Positions 28,679-36,919 of a DNA stretch of 64,000 nucleotides are shown one piece after another; position 1 is the first letter of the stretch, and the number at the start of each line of letters is the position of its first letter. A program made the position numbers and the translations under genes. The stretch spans positions 85,459 through 149,458 of the forward strand of contig JAFGOY010000005.1 in NCBI GenBank assembly GCA_016926255.1, written 5' to 3'. The notes beneath the pieces are model-generated. The model worked only from the letters and a program-made list of their open reading frames with translations, was not told the DNA's origin and made no database searches. This DNA is from Anaerolineae bacterium. GTDB taxonomy: Bacteria > Chloroflexota > Anaerolineae > Aggregatilineales > UBA3940.

Positions 28679-29488
28679 TTATAGGCTCATCCCCGCAAAT
28701 CGTTCCGGCACAATCACCTCGGCCTGCGGCAGAATCGCCCTGACCCGCTCCGCCCAGACCACCATATCCAGCCGCTGGGTGAACTGCACCCCGCGCGGCG
28801 GGCGGTGCATTGGGCGGACGGGCTTACCCAGCGGCCTGAACATATCGTCCCAGTGATTGGGCAGCACCAGCCCGGGCGCGGCAGGTTCGAGCACCCGCGC
28901 CAGTTGATCCACGTTTGCATCCGCTCCGATCAGCACCACGTCGGCCTCGACTGCCGGTTCGTTGTCGATCCCACTGACCACCAGCACGCGGCAGTTCTCC
29001 GCCGCGACCCGGAACGAGAACTCCTGCCGGATGCGGTAATCGAGCGCCCTCAGCGGCGGTGACAGGTGGCTTTTCAGCGGCCCCTCGCAGGGAATCCGCC
29101 CCAGGATCGTGCGGTGTACCGATGCATACACATCGACCTCGAAATCACCCAACGTGATCCGGTCGCCGGGGCTGATCACCTGCCGTTTATCTCCGGCCAC
29201 ACCCAGTGCCGCCAGAAGGTCGTTGGCCTGCACCGATGCATAAACTACCGCCCCACCGCTTTCGACAATTGCCGGGACATCCATTATGTGATCGTAGTGC
29301 GGATGGGTCACCAGTATCCATTCCGCGGAGGGCGCAAACCTGTCGATCACCGCCCGATCCGGCACCGCCTGCCCCAATAACATCTTCATCATCGACAGGC
29401 GCGTAAAATACGGATCGACCAGCAGACTGCCCGCCACCGTTTGGAAATGCCAGCCTGCCACGCCCAGATAGGTCAGATTCACGATCAT
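28679..29488 (-). CDS. MBL-fold metallo-hydrolase
   Basis: ILVTHPHYDHIMDVPAIV (HxHxDH) with LVDPYFTR and LPNHWDDMF. Confidence 0.85.
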   Translation of the reverse strand: MIVNLTYLGVAGWHFQTVAGSLLVDPYFTRLSMMKMLLGQAVPDRAVIDRFAPSAEWILVTHPHYDHIMDVPAIVESGGAVVYASVQANDLLAALGVAGDKRQVISPGDRITLGDFEVDVYASVHRTILGRIPCEGPLKSHLSPPLRALDYRIRQEFSFRVAAENCRVLVVSGIDNEPAVEADVVLIGADANVDQLARVLEPAAPGLVLPNHWDDMFRPLGKPVRPMHRPPRGVQFTQRLDMVVWAERVRAILPQAEVIVPERFAGMSL

Positions 29489-29542
29489 CCTCCAGTTCTC
29501 CCCCGGTTAAGCCTACCGCTGCAGCCACATTCTGTCGACCCT

Positions 29543-29571
29543 TTGCTGCCTGTTCGACCCTTTGCTATACT
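29543..29571 (+). promoter_or_regulatory. promoter TTGCTG-17-TATACT upstream of dedA-like gene
   Basis: 17-bp spacing; overlaps a 13-bp direct repeat TCGACCCTTTGCT (29535-29547, 29554-29566). Confidence 0.5.
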
Positions 29572-29630
29572 CTCTCCCGTGACGGGGCCTATCGACCCCG
29601 CCGGTTTACTTTTTAAAGGAGATTACGCTT

Positions 29631-30305
29631 ATGCCACACGCCTGGGAACAAGCGATTATCGAGTTTCTAACGAACCTTTTCCATATGATGGATTGGGCCG
29701 GTGTCGTTGTCATCATGACCCTTGAGAGCGCCAATATCCCCATCCCATCCGAGGTTACCATGCCCCTTTCCGGCTGGCTGCTGGTCGAGGATCGCGGCGG
29801 ATCGATGCTTCAGGCCGCACTGCTTGGCGGCCTCTGGGGTGGAGTAGGCTGTCTTTTGGGCAGCGTGGCGAGCTACGCGCTCGGCTACTATGGTGGACGC
29901 CCGCTCGTCGAAAAATACGGCAAATACATCATGGTTCACCCGGACGACATCGACCGGGCCGATAAGTGGTTCAACCGCTGGGGCGACTGGACCGCTTTCC
30001 TCTCCCGCCTGCTGCCCATCGTCCGAACCTTTATCTCGCTCCCGGCGGGCATCTTCAAGGTCCGCTTCTGGAGTTTCAGCCTCCTGACTTTCGTCGGATC
30101 AGCCCTCTGGTGTGGGGCGCTGGCCGTCGGCGGCTGGTATTTTGGCTCCCGCTGGGAAGAACTCCGCGCCATCATGCGCCCCTTCGATATCCCCATCGCG
30201 ATCATCCTCGTCGGCGGCGGCCTGTACTACATTTACCGCCACGTGACTCACGGGTTGCGAAAACACAAATCTGAAGCAGCCGAAGAAGTTCCCCCCACCG
30301 AATAG
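29631..30305 (+). CDS. DedA-family membrane protein
   Basis: ESANIPIPSEVTMPLSGWL, GGRPLVEKYGKYIMVHPDDIDRADKWFNRWGDWTAFLSRLLPIVRTFISLPAGIFKVRFW. Confidence 0.92.
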   Translation: MPHAWEQAIIEFLTNLFHMMDWAGVVVIMTLESANIPIPSEVTMPLSGWLLVEDRGGSMLQAALLGGLWGGVGCLLGSVASYALGYYGGRPLVEKYGKYIMVHPDDIDRADKWFNRWGDWTAFLSRLLPIVRTFISLPAGIFKVRFWSFSLLTFVGSALWCGALAVGGWYFGSRWEELRAIMRPFDIPIAIILVGGGLYYIYRHVTHGLRKHKSEAAEEVPPTE

Positions 30306-30315
30306 TCATCACCGA

Positions 30316-30345
30316 GAAGCGCCCAAACGGGCGTTTCTTTTCTTT
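30316..30345 (+). terminator. intrinsic terminator
   Basis: GAAGCGCCC-aaac-GGGCGTTTC followed by TTTTCTTTT. Confidence 0.65.
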
Positions 30346-30376
30346 TCCCGCTATCATCAATAGATGTGAGGGAACG

Positions 30377-31015
30377 ATGACGATCAGAAAACGGCTCTTC
30401 GCCTGGATGTATCACAACCTGCTCAGCGACCGGGGCAGCCCGGACATGAGCGACCCGTTGACCCGTGATGTCCGCGCCCCGCTGCTGGCCCAGGCTGCGG
30501 GCCGCGTCCTCGAAATCGGCGCGGGCGACGGCGCAAATCTTCCCCTCTACCCGCCCGGTGTTCGCCTGACATCCCTTGAACCCAATCCGCACCTGCACCT
30601 GCACCTTGACCGCATCTGTGCCGAGCAGCACGTGATCTGCGACGCCATCGTCGAAGCGCCTGGCGAAGCCATCCCCTACCCCGACGGCTATTTCGATACC
30701 GTCGTCTCGATCCACGTCCTCTGCTCGGTCGCCGATCAAACGCAGGTGCTCACCGAGATCAGGCGCGTGCTCCGCCCCGGCGGGCTGTTCCTCTTTCTCG
30801 AACACGTCACCGCACCCCCGAACACCCCAACCCATCACATGCAGCGGCTCGTCAACCCGCTCTGGAAAACAGTCGGCGATGGCTGCCACCTCACCCGCGA
30901 TACCGGCGCAGCGATCCGGGCCGCGGGCTTCGAGATTGTCGAGATCAATACGTTCGAAACCGCCACCTTCCCCGCGATTGTCAGCCCTCATATCACCGGT
31001 TCGGCTCGTCCTTAA
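30377..31015 (+). CDS. Class I SAM-dependent methyltransferase
   Basis: GRVLEIGAGDGANLPLYPPGVRLTSLEPNPHL...FDTVVSIHVLCSVADQTQVLTEIRRVLRPGGLFLFLEHV. Confidence 0.88.
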   Translation: MTIRKRLFAWMYHNLLSDRGSPDMSDPLTRDVRAPLLAQAAGRVLEIGAGDGANLPLYPPGVRLTSLEPNPHLHLHLDRICAEQHVICDAIVEAPGEAIPYPDGYFDTVVSIHVLCSVADQTQVLTEIRRVLRPGGLFLFLEHVTAPPNTPTHHMQRLVNPLWKTVGDGCHLTRDTGAAIRAAGFEIVEINTFETATFPAIVSPHITGSARP

Positions 31016-31021
31016 CAGAAA

Positions 31022-31051
31022 GATATCAATATCTACAAAGATATTGATATC
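31022..31051. repeat. perfect 12-bp inverted repeat GATATCAATATC-tacaaa-GATATTGATATC
   Basis: Read directly, just downstream of the methyltransferase. Confidence 0.8.
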
Positions 31052-31108
31052 ACCGGTTCTAAAAACATAAAATGAGTTCTAGCGAAAGCACCATACAGAA
31101 GTAAGGAA

Positions 31109-31483
31109 ATGCCTGTAACCAACCGATGGGGAAACCCCGAAAAAACGATCATCTGCCAATGCTTCGAGGGAGCCTGGGAAATTGACGAGTTGATAAACAG
31201 CTTCGCCGAAGTCTCTGCCATGCTGGACACCGTATCGTATCCGGTCGATGTCATCGCTGACCTGTCGGCAGGCAAAGCGCCGACGGGTTTTCTCGCTCGC
31301 TTTCCTGATATCAGGGATGCCTCTTTTTCGGAACATCCGAATACCAAGCGGTTTTTCCTGGTAGCCAACTCCAGGTTTCTCGAGATGATGGCGAAATTAT
31401 TCGCCCATTTCAACAAACTCATCAGCGGACGCCTTTTCGTCGTTGGCACTCTCGATGAAGCCTACGAAATGATCGCTGATTGA
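31109..31483 (+). CDS. Small conserved protein, paralog A (possibly STAS/SpoIIAA-like fold)
   Basis: 124 aa MPVTNRWGNPEKTIICQCFEGAWEIDELINSFAEVSAMLDTV...; close tandem paralog downstream. Confidence 0.75.
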   Translation: MPVTNRWGNPEKTIICQCFEGAWEIDELINSFAEVSAMLDTVSYPVDVIADLSAGKAPTGFLARFPDIRDASFSEHPNTKRFFLVANSRFLEMMAKLFAHFNKLISGRLFVVGTLDEAYEMIAD

Positions 31484-31612
31484 CTGTACTTGCGCATTCA
31501 AATCCAAGGAGTATTGCCTCTCTACAAATTTCTCACACTACCCGCACACCTGACAGAATATTCCACTACGTAAATCCTAATCAGTTATTGTTCAGCAGGA
31601 GGAATAACTACA

Positions 31613-31987
31613 ATGTCCATCACCAGTCGATGGGAAAACCCCGAAAAAACGATCATCTATCAAAAGTTCGAAGGAAACTGGGAAATTGACGATCTGATAA
31701 ACGGCTTCGACGAAATCTATGCCATGCTGGATTCCGTATCGCATCCGGTCAATGTCATCACTGACATGTCGGCAGGCAAAGCGCCGATGAGTTTTCTTTC
31801 TCGCTTTCCTGATATTAATGAGGCTTCCTATGCGAACCATCCGAATACCGACCGTTTCTTCGTGGTGGGCACCACCAGGTTCGTCGAGATGATGGCGAAT
31901 TCATTCACCAAATTCGGAGGGCTTGCCGGTCGCCTTTTCATCGTTGATACCATTGACGAAGCCTACGACATGATCGAGAGTGGATAA
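31613..31987 (+). CDS. Small conserved protein, paralog B
   Basis: 124 aa MSITSRWENPEKTIIYQKFEGNWEIDDLINGFDEIYAMLDSV...; same length and alignable end to end with 31109..31483. Confidence 0.75.
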   Translation: MSITSRWENPEKTIIYQKFEGNWEIDDLINGFDEIYAMLDSVSHPVNVITDMSAGKAPMSFLSRFPDINEASYANHPNTDRFFVVGTTRFVEMMANSFTKFGGLAGRLFIVDTIDEAYDMIESG

Positions 31988-32067
31988 TACAATCATCATC
32001 ACAATAGAGAAGAAACACAAACGGCGCATCGTTGAATGCCCCGTTTGTGCTGATTATCTATACAGGT

Positions 32068-32502
32068 TTATTCGTCTTCGGTATCAGGGATAAAACGTTC
32101 GTCGGCAGGCCCGCCCAGTCCGGCGATCGCCGCCTTCAGATCGAATGTTTCCAGCAGCGTAACCGTGCCCTCGATGAAAGCCTCGTCCTCGGTGATCAGC
32201 TTCTCGGATTGCAGGTTACCCAGGACTCGCCCGGTGTCGGTGATCGATATCGTCGTCGCCGAGAGATTCCCTCTGACCAGTCCGGCAACGGTCACCGCCT
32301 CGCAGTAAAGATCGCCGTCGAGCGTCGCGTTCTGCCCGATCTCCACCTGCCCGCGCGCGATGATCGTTCCGGTGAAGATATCCTCCAGCCGGACATCCCC
32401 CTGGCTTTTGAGCGTCCCGGTGAACTCGGTATTGGGGCCGAGAATGGTCAGCGACGAGTCTTGCGACGGCCATAGGCCCGCTCTGCGCGGTCGATTCTCC
32501 AC
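32068..32502 (-). CDS. Bactofilin / polymer-forming cytoskeletal protein
   Basis: TILGPNTEFTGTLKSQGDVRLEDIFTGTIIARGQVEIGQNATLDGDLYCEAVTVAGLVRGNLSATTISI: beta-helical bactofilin repeats. Confidence 0.88.
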   Translation of the reverse strand: MENRPRRAGLWPSQDSSLTILGPNTEFTGTLKSQGDVRLEDIFTGTIIARGQVEIGQNATLDGDLYCEAVTVAGLVRGNLSATTISITDTGRVLGNLQSEKLITEDEAFIEGTVTLLETFDLKAAIAGLGGPADERFIPDTEDE

Positions 32503-32614
32503 GATACGATTTCCTCCATACGGCAGTGAGTCAGGGTGATCAGACGCAGAGTCACTATACCCTGCCTCTCCGAGACCGTCAATCGCGGATATCGGCGATT
32601 ATCCCCCAATGCAA

Positions 32615-32642
32615 AAAGCGGCTCTCATCTTGAGAACCGCCT
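32615..32642 (-). terminator. terminator of hsp20 gene
   Basis: aaaaaGCGGcTCTC-atctt-GAGAaCCGC, U-tract on the minus transcript. Confidence 0.5.
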
Positions 32643-32666
32643 TGCGATTTAGAGTTTTACATCCGC

Positions 32667-33107
32667 TTACTTCGCGGCGCTCACCTTGATGACCTTGGGC
32701 CGGATTTCTTCGGCTTTCGGCAGAACCAGGGTGAGTTCGCCGTTCTCGAACGACGCTTCGATCTCGTCCACGTCAATCGGGACGTTCAGTTTCAGCGTGC
32801 GCTTGAATGCGCCGTGGAACCGCTCGGAGAACAGGTAATCAACACCTTCCAGCCGACCGGGCATCTCGCCGCTGATCGTCAGTGTGTCGCCCTCGACGGT
32901 AATCTCGACCGCATCCGGGTCGACGCCGGGGATAGCTGCCTTCAGCACGATCTCGTTCTCGGTGCTGTAGGTGTCGAGCGGCAGCCGTGCCACCCGTGAT
33001 CCACCGTTGTCCCAATCTTCTTCAAACATGCGGTTCATCGCCCGCTGTAAATCCATCCAGTCCGAACGTGGTGCTACTCTCATCAAAGCCATCTTATTTG
33101 CCTCCAT
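32667..33107 (-). CDS. Hsp20/alpha-crystallin family small heat-shock protein
   Basis: VLKAAIPGVDPDAVEITVEGDTLTISGE...ASFENGELTLVLPKAEEIRPKVIKV. Confidence 0.93.
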   Translation of the reverse strand: MEANKMALMRVAPRSDWMDLQRAMNRMFEEDWDNGGSRVARLPLDTYSTENEIVLKAAIPGVDPDAVEITVEGDTLTISGEMPGRLEGVDYLFSERFHGAFKRTLKLNVPIDVDEIEASFENGELTLVLPKAEEIRPKVIKVSAAK

Positions 33108-33239
33108 TGTTTACAAAGATACCGGTAAAGGTTGTGTTTTTTCACTACAACTGGAGTATAGAGGGCAAGTATATAAAATCGCTTAGAACAGCATCAGAGT
33201 TTTGATAGAGGTCTGTTAGATGTGCATTAGAGAAGCGGC

Positions 33240-33884
33240 TCATCGACCGTTGAGCACTGCCCGCAGCCGCATCTCGAACTCGCTGAGGATGATCGCTGTC
33301 GCCCCCCACAGCGGCAACCCATTGACGCGGTAGAAGGGGATATCCCGGCCAACGCCCTGGAAATCCCAGCGCTCCTCGACCTTGATTGCATCGTCGAGCA
33401 GATCGGCCAGCGGCATTTCGAGTATCTCCGCAACTTCTGTTGGTTCTCCCCGGAAATCAGGCCGGAGAGGGGTATAGGCGACAAAGGGATGGATCACAAA
33501 ACCGCTGACGACCACGTGGAGCGGAGTCAGCGATCCCAGCATTTGGATATCATCCTCACAGGTCGAGAGTTCTTCACACGTTTCGCGCAGCGCCGTATCG
33601 GCCAGTGACCTGTCCTGGGGTTCGAATGCACCACCCGGCAGCGAAATCTGTCCCCGGTGCGTGGCGACCGTCTCCGTGCGGCGCGTCAGGACGAAGGTCA
33701 GCCGACCATCAACCGGATAGAGCAGGATCAGAACGCCCGCACTGCGCCCACCGTTGACGTCACCGTCCAGGTCGTGCAGCGTGTGATGTGGCCTGGGGGC
33801 CATCCGCAGCCAGGCGTCAAGGTGATCGAAGCCGGGGAAGGTCAAGGCTCGGTGAATATCGTCGAGAGTTGGATCAGCGATCAT
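33240..33884 (-). CDS. NUDIX hydrolase (CoA-pyrophosphatase-like)
   Basis: GQISLPGGAFEPQDRSLADTALRETCEELS: Nudix box. Confidence 0.9.
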   Translation of the reverse strand: MIADPTLDDIHRALTFPGFDHLDAWLRMAPRPHHTLHDLDGDVNGGRSAGVLILLYPVDGRLTFVLTRRTETVATHRGQISLPGGAFEPQDRSLADTALRETCEELSTCEDDIQMLGSLTPLHVVVSGFVIHPFVAYTPLRPDFRGEPTEVAEILEMPLADLLDDAIKVEERWDFQGVGRDIPFYRVNGLPLWGATAIILSEFEMRLRAVLNGR

Positions 33885-34075
33885 TGTTTTACCTGATTAC
33901 GACATCGTACTCGGTCATTTTCGGTCTGATTGTAGCCGAGAGTACTACGCGCGATCAACGAGATACCTTCCACAGTCGAACCCGGATACTATCAATGGTG
34001 CAGGCGTGCTATAATATGATCAGATGAATGGTTTATAAAAAACCATCCGGCTGTAGCTACAGGGAAGGGACAAAA

Positions 34076-34300
34076 ATGCGAAAATTCTTCGGTTTCCTGG
34101 CAGGTATACTGAGCGGTGCGCTGATCGGCGCGATTTTCGCGCTGTTGTTCGCACCGATGTCCGGCGAAAAACTGCGGAGCGAGACCCAACTGCGGCTCGA
34201 CAAGGTCGTCGCCGATGTCAAGACGGCGGTCACCGAGGAACGCCAGCGTCTCGAAGCAGAACTCGAAGCCCTCAAAAAGGGCGAGATCGAGATCGCCTGA
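34076..34300 (+). CDS. YtxH-like small membrane protein
   Basis: MRKFFGFLAGILSGALIGAIFALLFAPMSGEKLRSETQLRLDKVVADVK; start at ATG 34076. Confidence 0.75.
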   Translation: MRKFFGFLAGILSGALIGAIFALLFAPMSGEKLRSETQLRLDKVVADVKTAVTEERQRLEAELEALKKGEIEIA

Positions 34301-34324
34301 TCGGATTGGCTTTCCGGTACATCG

Positions 34325-34352
34325 AAAATGAGAAGAGTGATCTTCTCATTTT
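34325..34352 (+). terminator. AT-rich terminator hairpin
   Basis: AAAATGAGAAGA-gtga-TCTTCTCATTTT, perfect 12-bp stem with GNRA loop. Confidence 0.6.
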
Positions 34353-34385
34353 GCTTGTATCCATTCTGACGCTATCCTGTATCCC

Positions 34386-35417
34386 ATGACGAGAACCCAC
34401 CGATCTTCACAACTCGACCTTCCCGAAGTCGCGCGAGTACTGCTGCATATTCTGGCTTCACTACTCGTGCTCGCGGCGTTGCTGGAAAGTTTAGTGCGTA
34501 TCCCGTTTATTGAAAAAAGGCTGCCCGCGCCGGGAATTGGCAGCCCGCACTTGATGTTCGAATACAAACTCAACCAGATGGATCAACTCATTGAGGATGG
34601 CGCCGGTTTTAACTGCATCATCGTCGGCAGTTCGATTGCCTACCGGGGAATCCACCCCGGCGCTCTGGCGGAAAGCATTCAATCAGAACCGGGAGCCGAT
34701 CCACTCCGCTGTTACAATTTCGGACTCTCTCAGGTGACCGCTTCCGAGGTGGGGGTGATCACCCCTGTACTGGTCAAGCGCTACGACCTTGACTGGGTGA
34801 TCTATGCAACAAGCATTCGTGACTATACTGACAAAGCTGGCGATCAGGCCAAACTCGCTCTCCTTAATACACCCTGGATGATCGCTGCCCAGGGTCAGCC
34901 GTCGCTCGCCGGGTGGTTGAGCCATCACAGCCGGTTGTATCAGACCTACCTGTCGTTCAGTCAATGGTTTCGTGAAGACTTATGGAACGAACACCAGCGG
35001 ATCGCCGAAACTCCCTTTATCGACGGCTATGAGCCTTTCCCGGCTGCCGAAGGTGCGGGTCTCCCTTCCCCGGATGATTTCCCGGTCTGGTTATCCATTC
35101 AATTTGAAGATTACGAAGTATCCGAGAACGATCTGCAAGGATTGGATCAACTGCTGGCGCTTGACCACAACGGAATACATGTGGTCGTTGTTGAAATGCC
35201 GCTGCCCGCTACCTATCACACGATGTATACCCCCGCTGATTACGATGATTTTCTGACCGCCGTCAGGGACCATACTGGCGCGGCGGGCGTTCCATTGATC
35301 GAAGCACCTGCTGACCTGATCCCCACTGACGGTTGGGCAGATTATCACCACCTGAATGAAAAAGGCGCGGCGATTTTCAGCACTTGGTTAGGCCATGAAC
35401 TGGCCCAGGGTAGTTGA
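34386..35417 (+). CDS. Membrane-anchored SGNH/AlgX-like acyl-transfer partner protein
   Basis: N-terminal TM, CIIVGSSIAYRG (GxS), C-terminal WADYHHLNEKGAAIFS (DxxH); overlaps the MBOAT ORF. Confidence 0.6.
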   Translation: MTRTHRSSQLDLPEVARVLLHILASLLVLAALLESLVRIPFIEKRLPAPGIGSPHLMFEYKLNQMDQLIEDGAGFNCIIVGSSIAYRGIHPGALAESIQSEPGADPLRCYNFGLSQVTASEVGVITPVLVKRYDLDWVIYATSIRDYTDKAGDQAKLALLNTPWMIAAQGQPSLAGWLSHHSRLYQTYLSFSQWFREDLWNEHQRIAETPFIDGYEPFPAAEGAGLPSPDDFPVWLSIQFEDYEVSENDLQGLDQLLALDHNGIHVVVVEMPLPATYHTMYTPADYDDFLTAVRDHTGAAGVPLIEAPADLIPTDGWADYHHLNEKGAAIFSTWLGHELAQGS

Positions 35418-35421
35418 CATT

Positions 35422-36840
35422 ATGCAGATCATCTCCCTCGAATTCGTTGGCTTTGCTATCGCCGCCCTGATCATCTACTATCTGCTGCCGCGCCGCCTGC
35501 GCCGGGTCTGGCTGCTGATTGCTTCGTACATTTTTTATGCACTGTGGTCAAAGCGTCTGGCAGTGGCCCTTTTACTGATCACCACCATCAATTATGGGTT
35601 GGCCCGCTATATTCAGAACCGCGCCTTGAAACGGCGTTTATGGATGTGGCTGGGGATTGTCTTCAATATCGCGGTACTGGTTTACTTCAAATACGCCTTT
35701 GTGATCGTCCCGCTGGTCAATTCGTATCTGGCTCAGGCCGGTATGCCCGTCGGCGCAGGAATAATCCTCCCCGCGATTGGCATTTCCTACATCAGCATCC
35801 AGCTCATCGGTTATCTGGTCGATACTACCCTCGACCGGATGCCCGCCGCCGCCAACTGGTTCGATTTTGCTTTGTACGTCGCCTATTTCCCCAAGCTGAT
35901 CGCCGGGCCAGTTGAGCCTGCACGCATCTTCCTGCCAGAGCTGGCGGATACCCAACCGCTGAACAACCAGCGCCTGGGGGAAAACCTGAGCCTGATCCTG
36001 TTTGGGCTGGTTCGCAAACTGCTCTTTGCCGATATGCTTTTTCTGTTGATCCCCGATCAGCTTTTCACTACTCCCGCCGATTTCACTGGCCCGGAACTGA
36101 TATTCGGGTTGATCGCCTACAGTTTTGCGCTCTACAACGATTTCGCCGGGTATACCGGCATCGTGCGCGGGGTGAGCGGATTGTTCGGCATACCGCTGTC
36201 GAAAAATTTCTCACAGCCTTACTTATCGCGCAATTTCGTGGAGTTCTGGAACCGCTGGCATATTTCACTCTCTCACTGGCTGCGGGACTATATCTTCTTC
36301 CCGTTGACTCGCACCCTGCTCAAACGCATCCCCAACCGGCGCAATCTCATCAACCTGATCGTGCCACCTATTGCCACGATGCTGGTCAGTGCCATGTGGC
36401 ACGGGATCGTACCGGGGATCATGCTCTGGGGCCTGCTTCACGGAATCTTTCAGGTGGTACAACGCCTGCCAATCCTGTGGCGCGCCCGGATCGTAGCCCC
36501 TGCACAGCAGCCCACCTGGAAACAGGCCGTAACCATTGTTCTGACCTTCACCCTCGCGATACTGGCCTGGGTGCCCTTCCGAACAGCTCTCCCGGTTACG
36601 TTCCAGTTCTACGGGGGAATGTTCAGCGGCTGGTCGGAAGTGTATTTCCCGGCGCGTCTGCTGGTGATCATCATTCCAGCGGTGGGCCTCGATCTGTGGC
36701 AGAATCGTAAAGAGGAATTCTTGCTGAACAGCCTGCCGCGTCTCGCCCAGGCGGCGATCATCGCCCTGCTGCTGATCCTGCTGTTTTTTACAGTCAATAC
36801 GAATTTTGACACCCCGATGTTCGTCTACCAGGGATTCTAA
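35422..36840 (+). CDS. MBOAT family O-acyltransferase (AlgI-like)
   Basis: Multi-TM; FPKLIAGPVEPARIFLPEL, RNFVEFWNRWHISLSHWLRDYIFFPL, ATMLVSAMWHGIVPGIMLWGLLHGIFQ. Confidence 0.92.
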   Translation: MQIISLEFVGFAIAALIIYYLLPRRLRRVWLLIASYIFYALWSKRLAVALLLITTINYGLARYIQNRALKRRLWMWLGIVFNIAVLVYFKYAFVIVPLVNSYLAQAGMPVGAGIILPAIGISYISIQLIGYLVDTTLDRMPAAANWFDFALYVAYFPKLIAGPVEPARIFLPELADTQPLNNQRLGENLSLILFGLVRKLLFADMLFLLIPDQLFTTPADFTGPELIFGLIAYSFALYNDFAGYTGIVRGVSGLFGIPLSKNFSQPYLSRNFVEFWNRWHISLSHWLRDYIFFPLTRTLLKRIPNRRNLINLIVPPIATMLVSAMWHGIVPGIMLWGLLHGIFQVVQRLPILWRARIVAPAQQPTWKQAVTIVLTFTLAILAWVPFRTALPVTFQFYGGMFSGWSEVYFPARLLVIIIPAVGLDLWQNRKEEFLLNSLPRLAQAAIIALLLILLFFTVNTNFDTPMFVYQGF

Positions 36841-36856
36841 TCGGGTTCACTCGACA

Positions 36857-36895
36857 AAAAACGGGCCGTGCATCGCTCGACACACGGCCCGTTTT
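36857..36895. terminator. bidirectional terminator between MBOAT and metallopeptidase genes
   Basis: aaaACGGGCCGTG-catcgctcgaca-CACGGCCCGTttt, 10-bp perfect core plus flanking A/T tracts. Confidence 0.75.
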
Positions 36896-36919
36896 GTTTT
36901 TTTATTGCTGCAGTTGTGT

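Noticed and set aside
34028-34062. Palindromes ATGGTTT-ataaa-AAACCAT and CTGTAGCTACAG upstream of the YtxH gene
   Set aside because: Short and could be chance; no second copy or operon context to support regulatory function.
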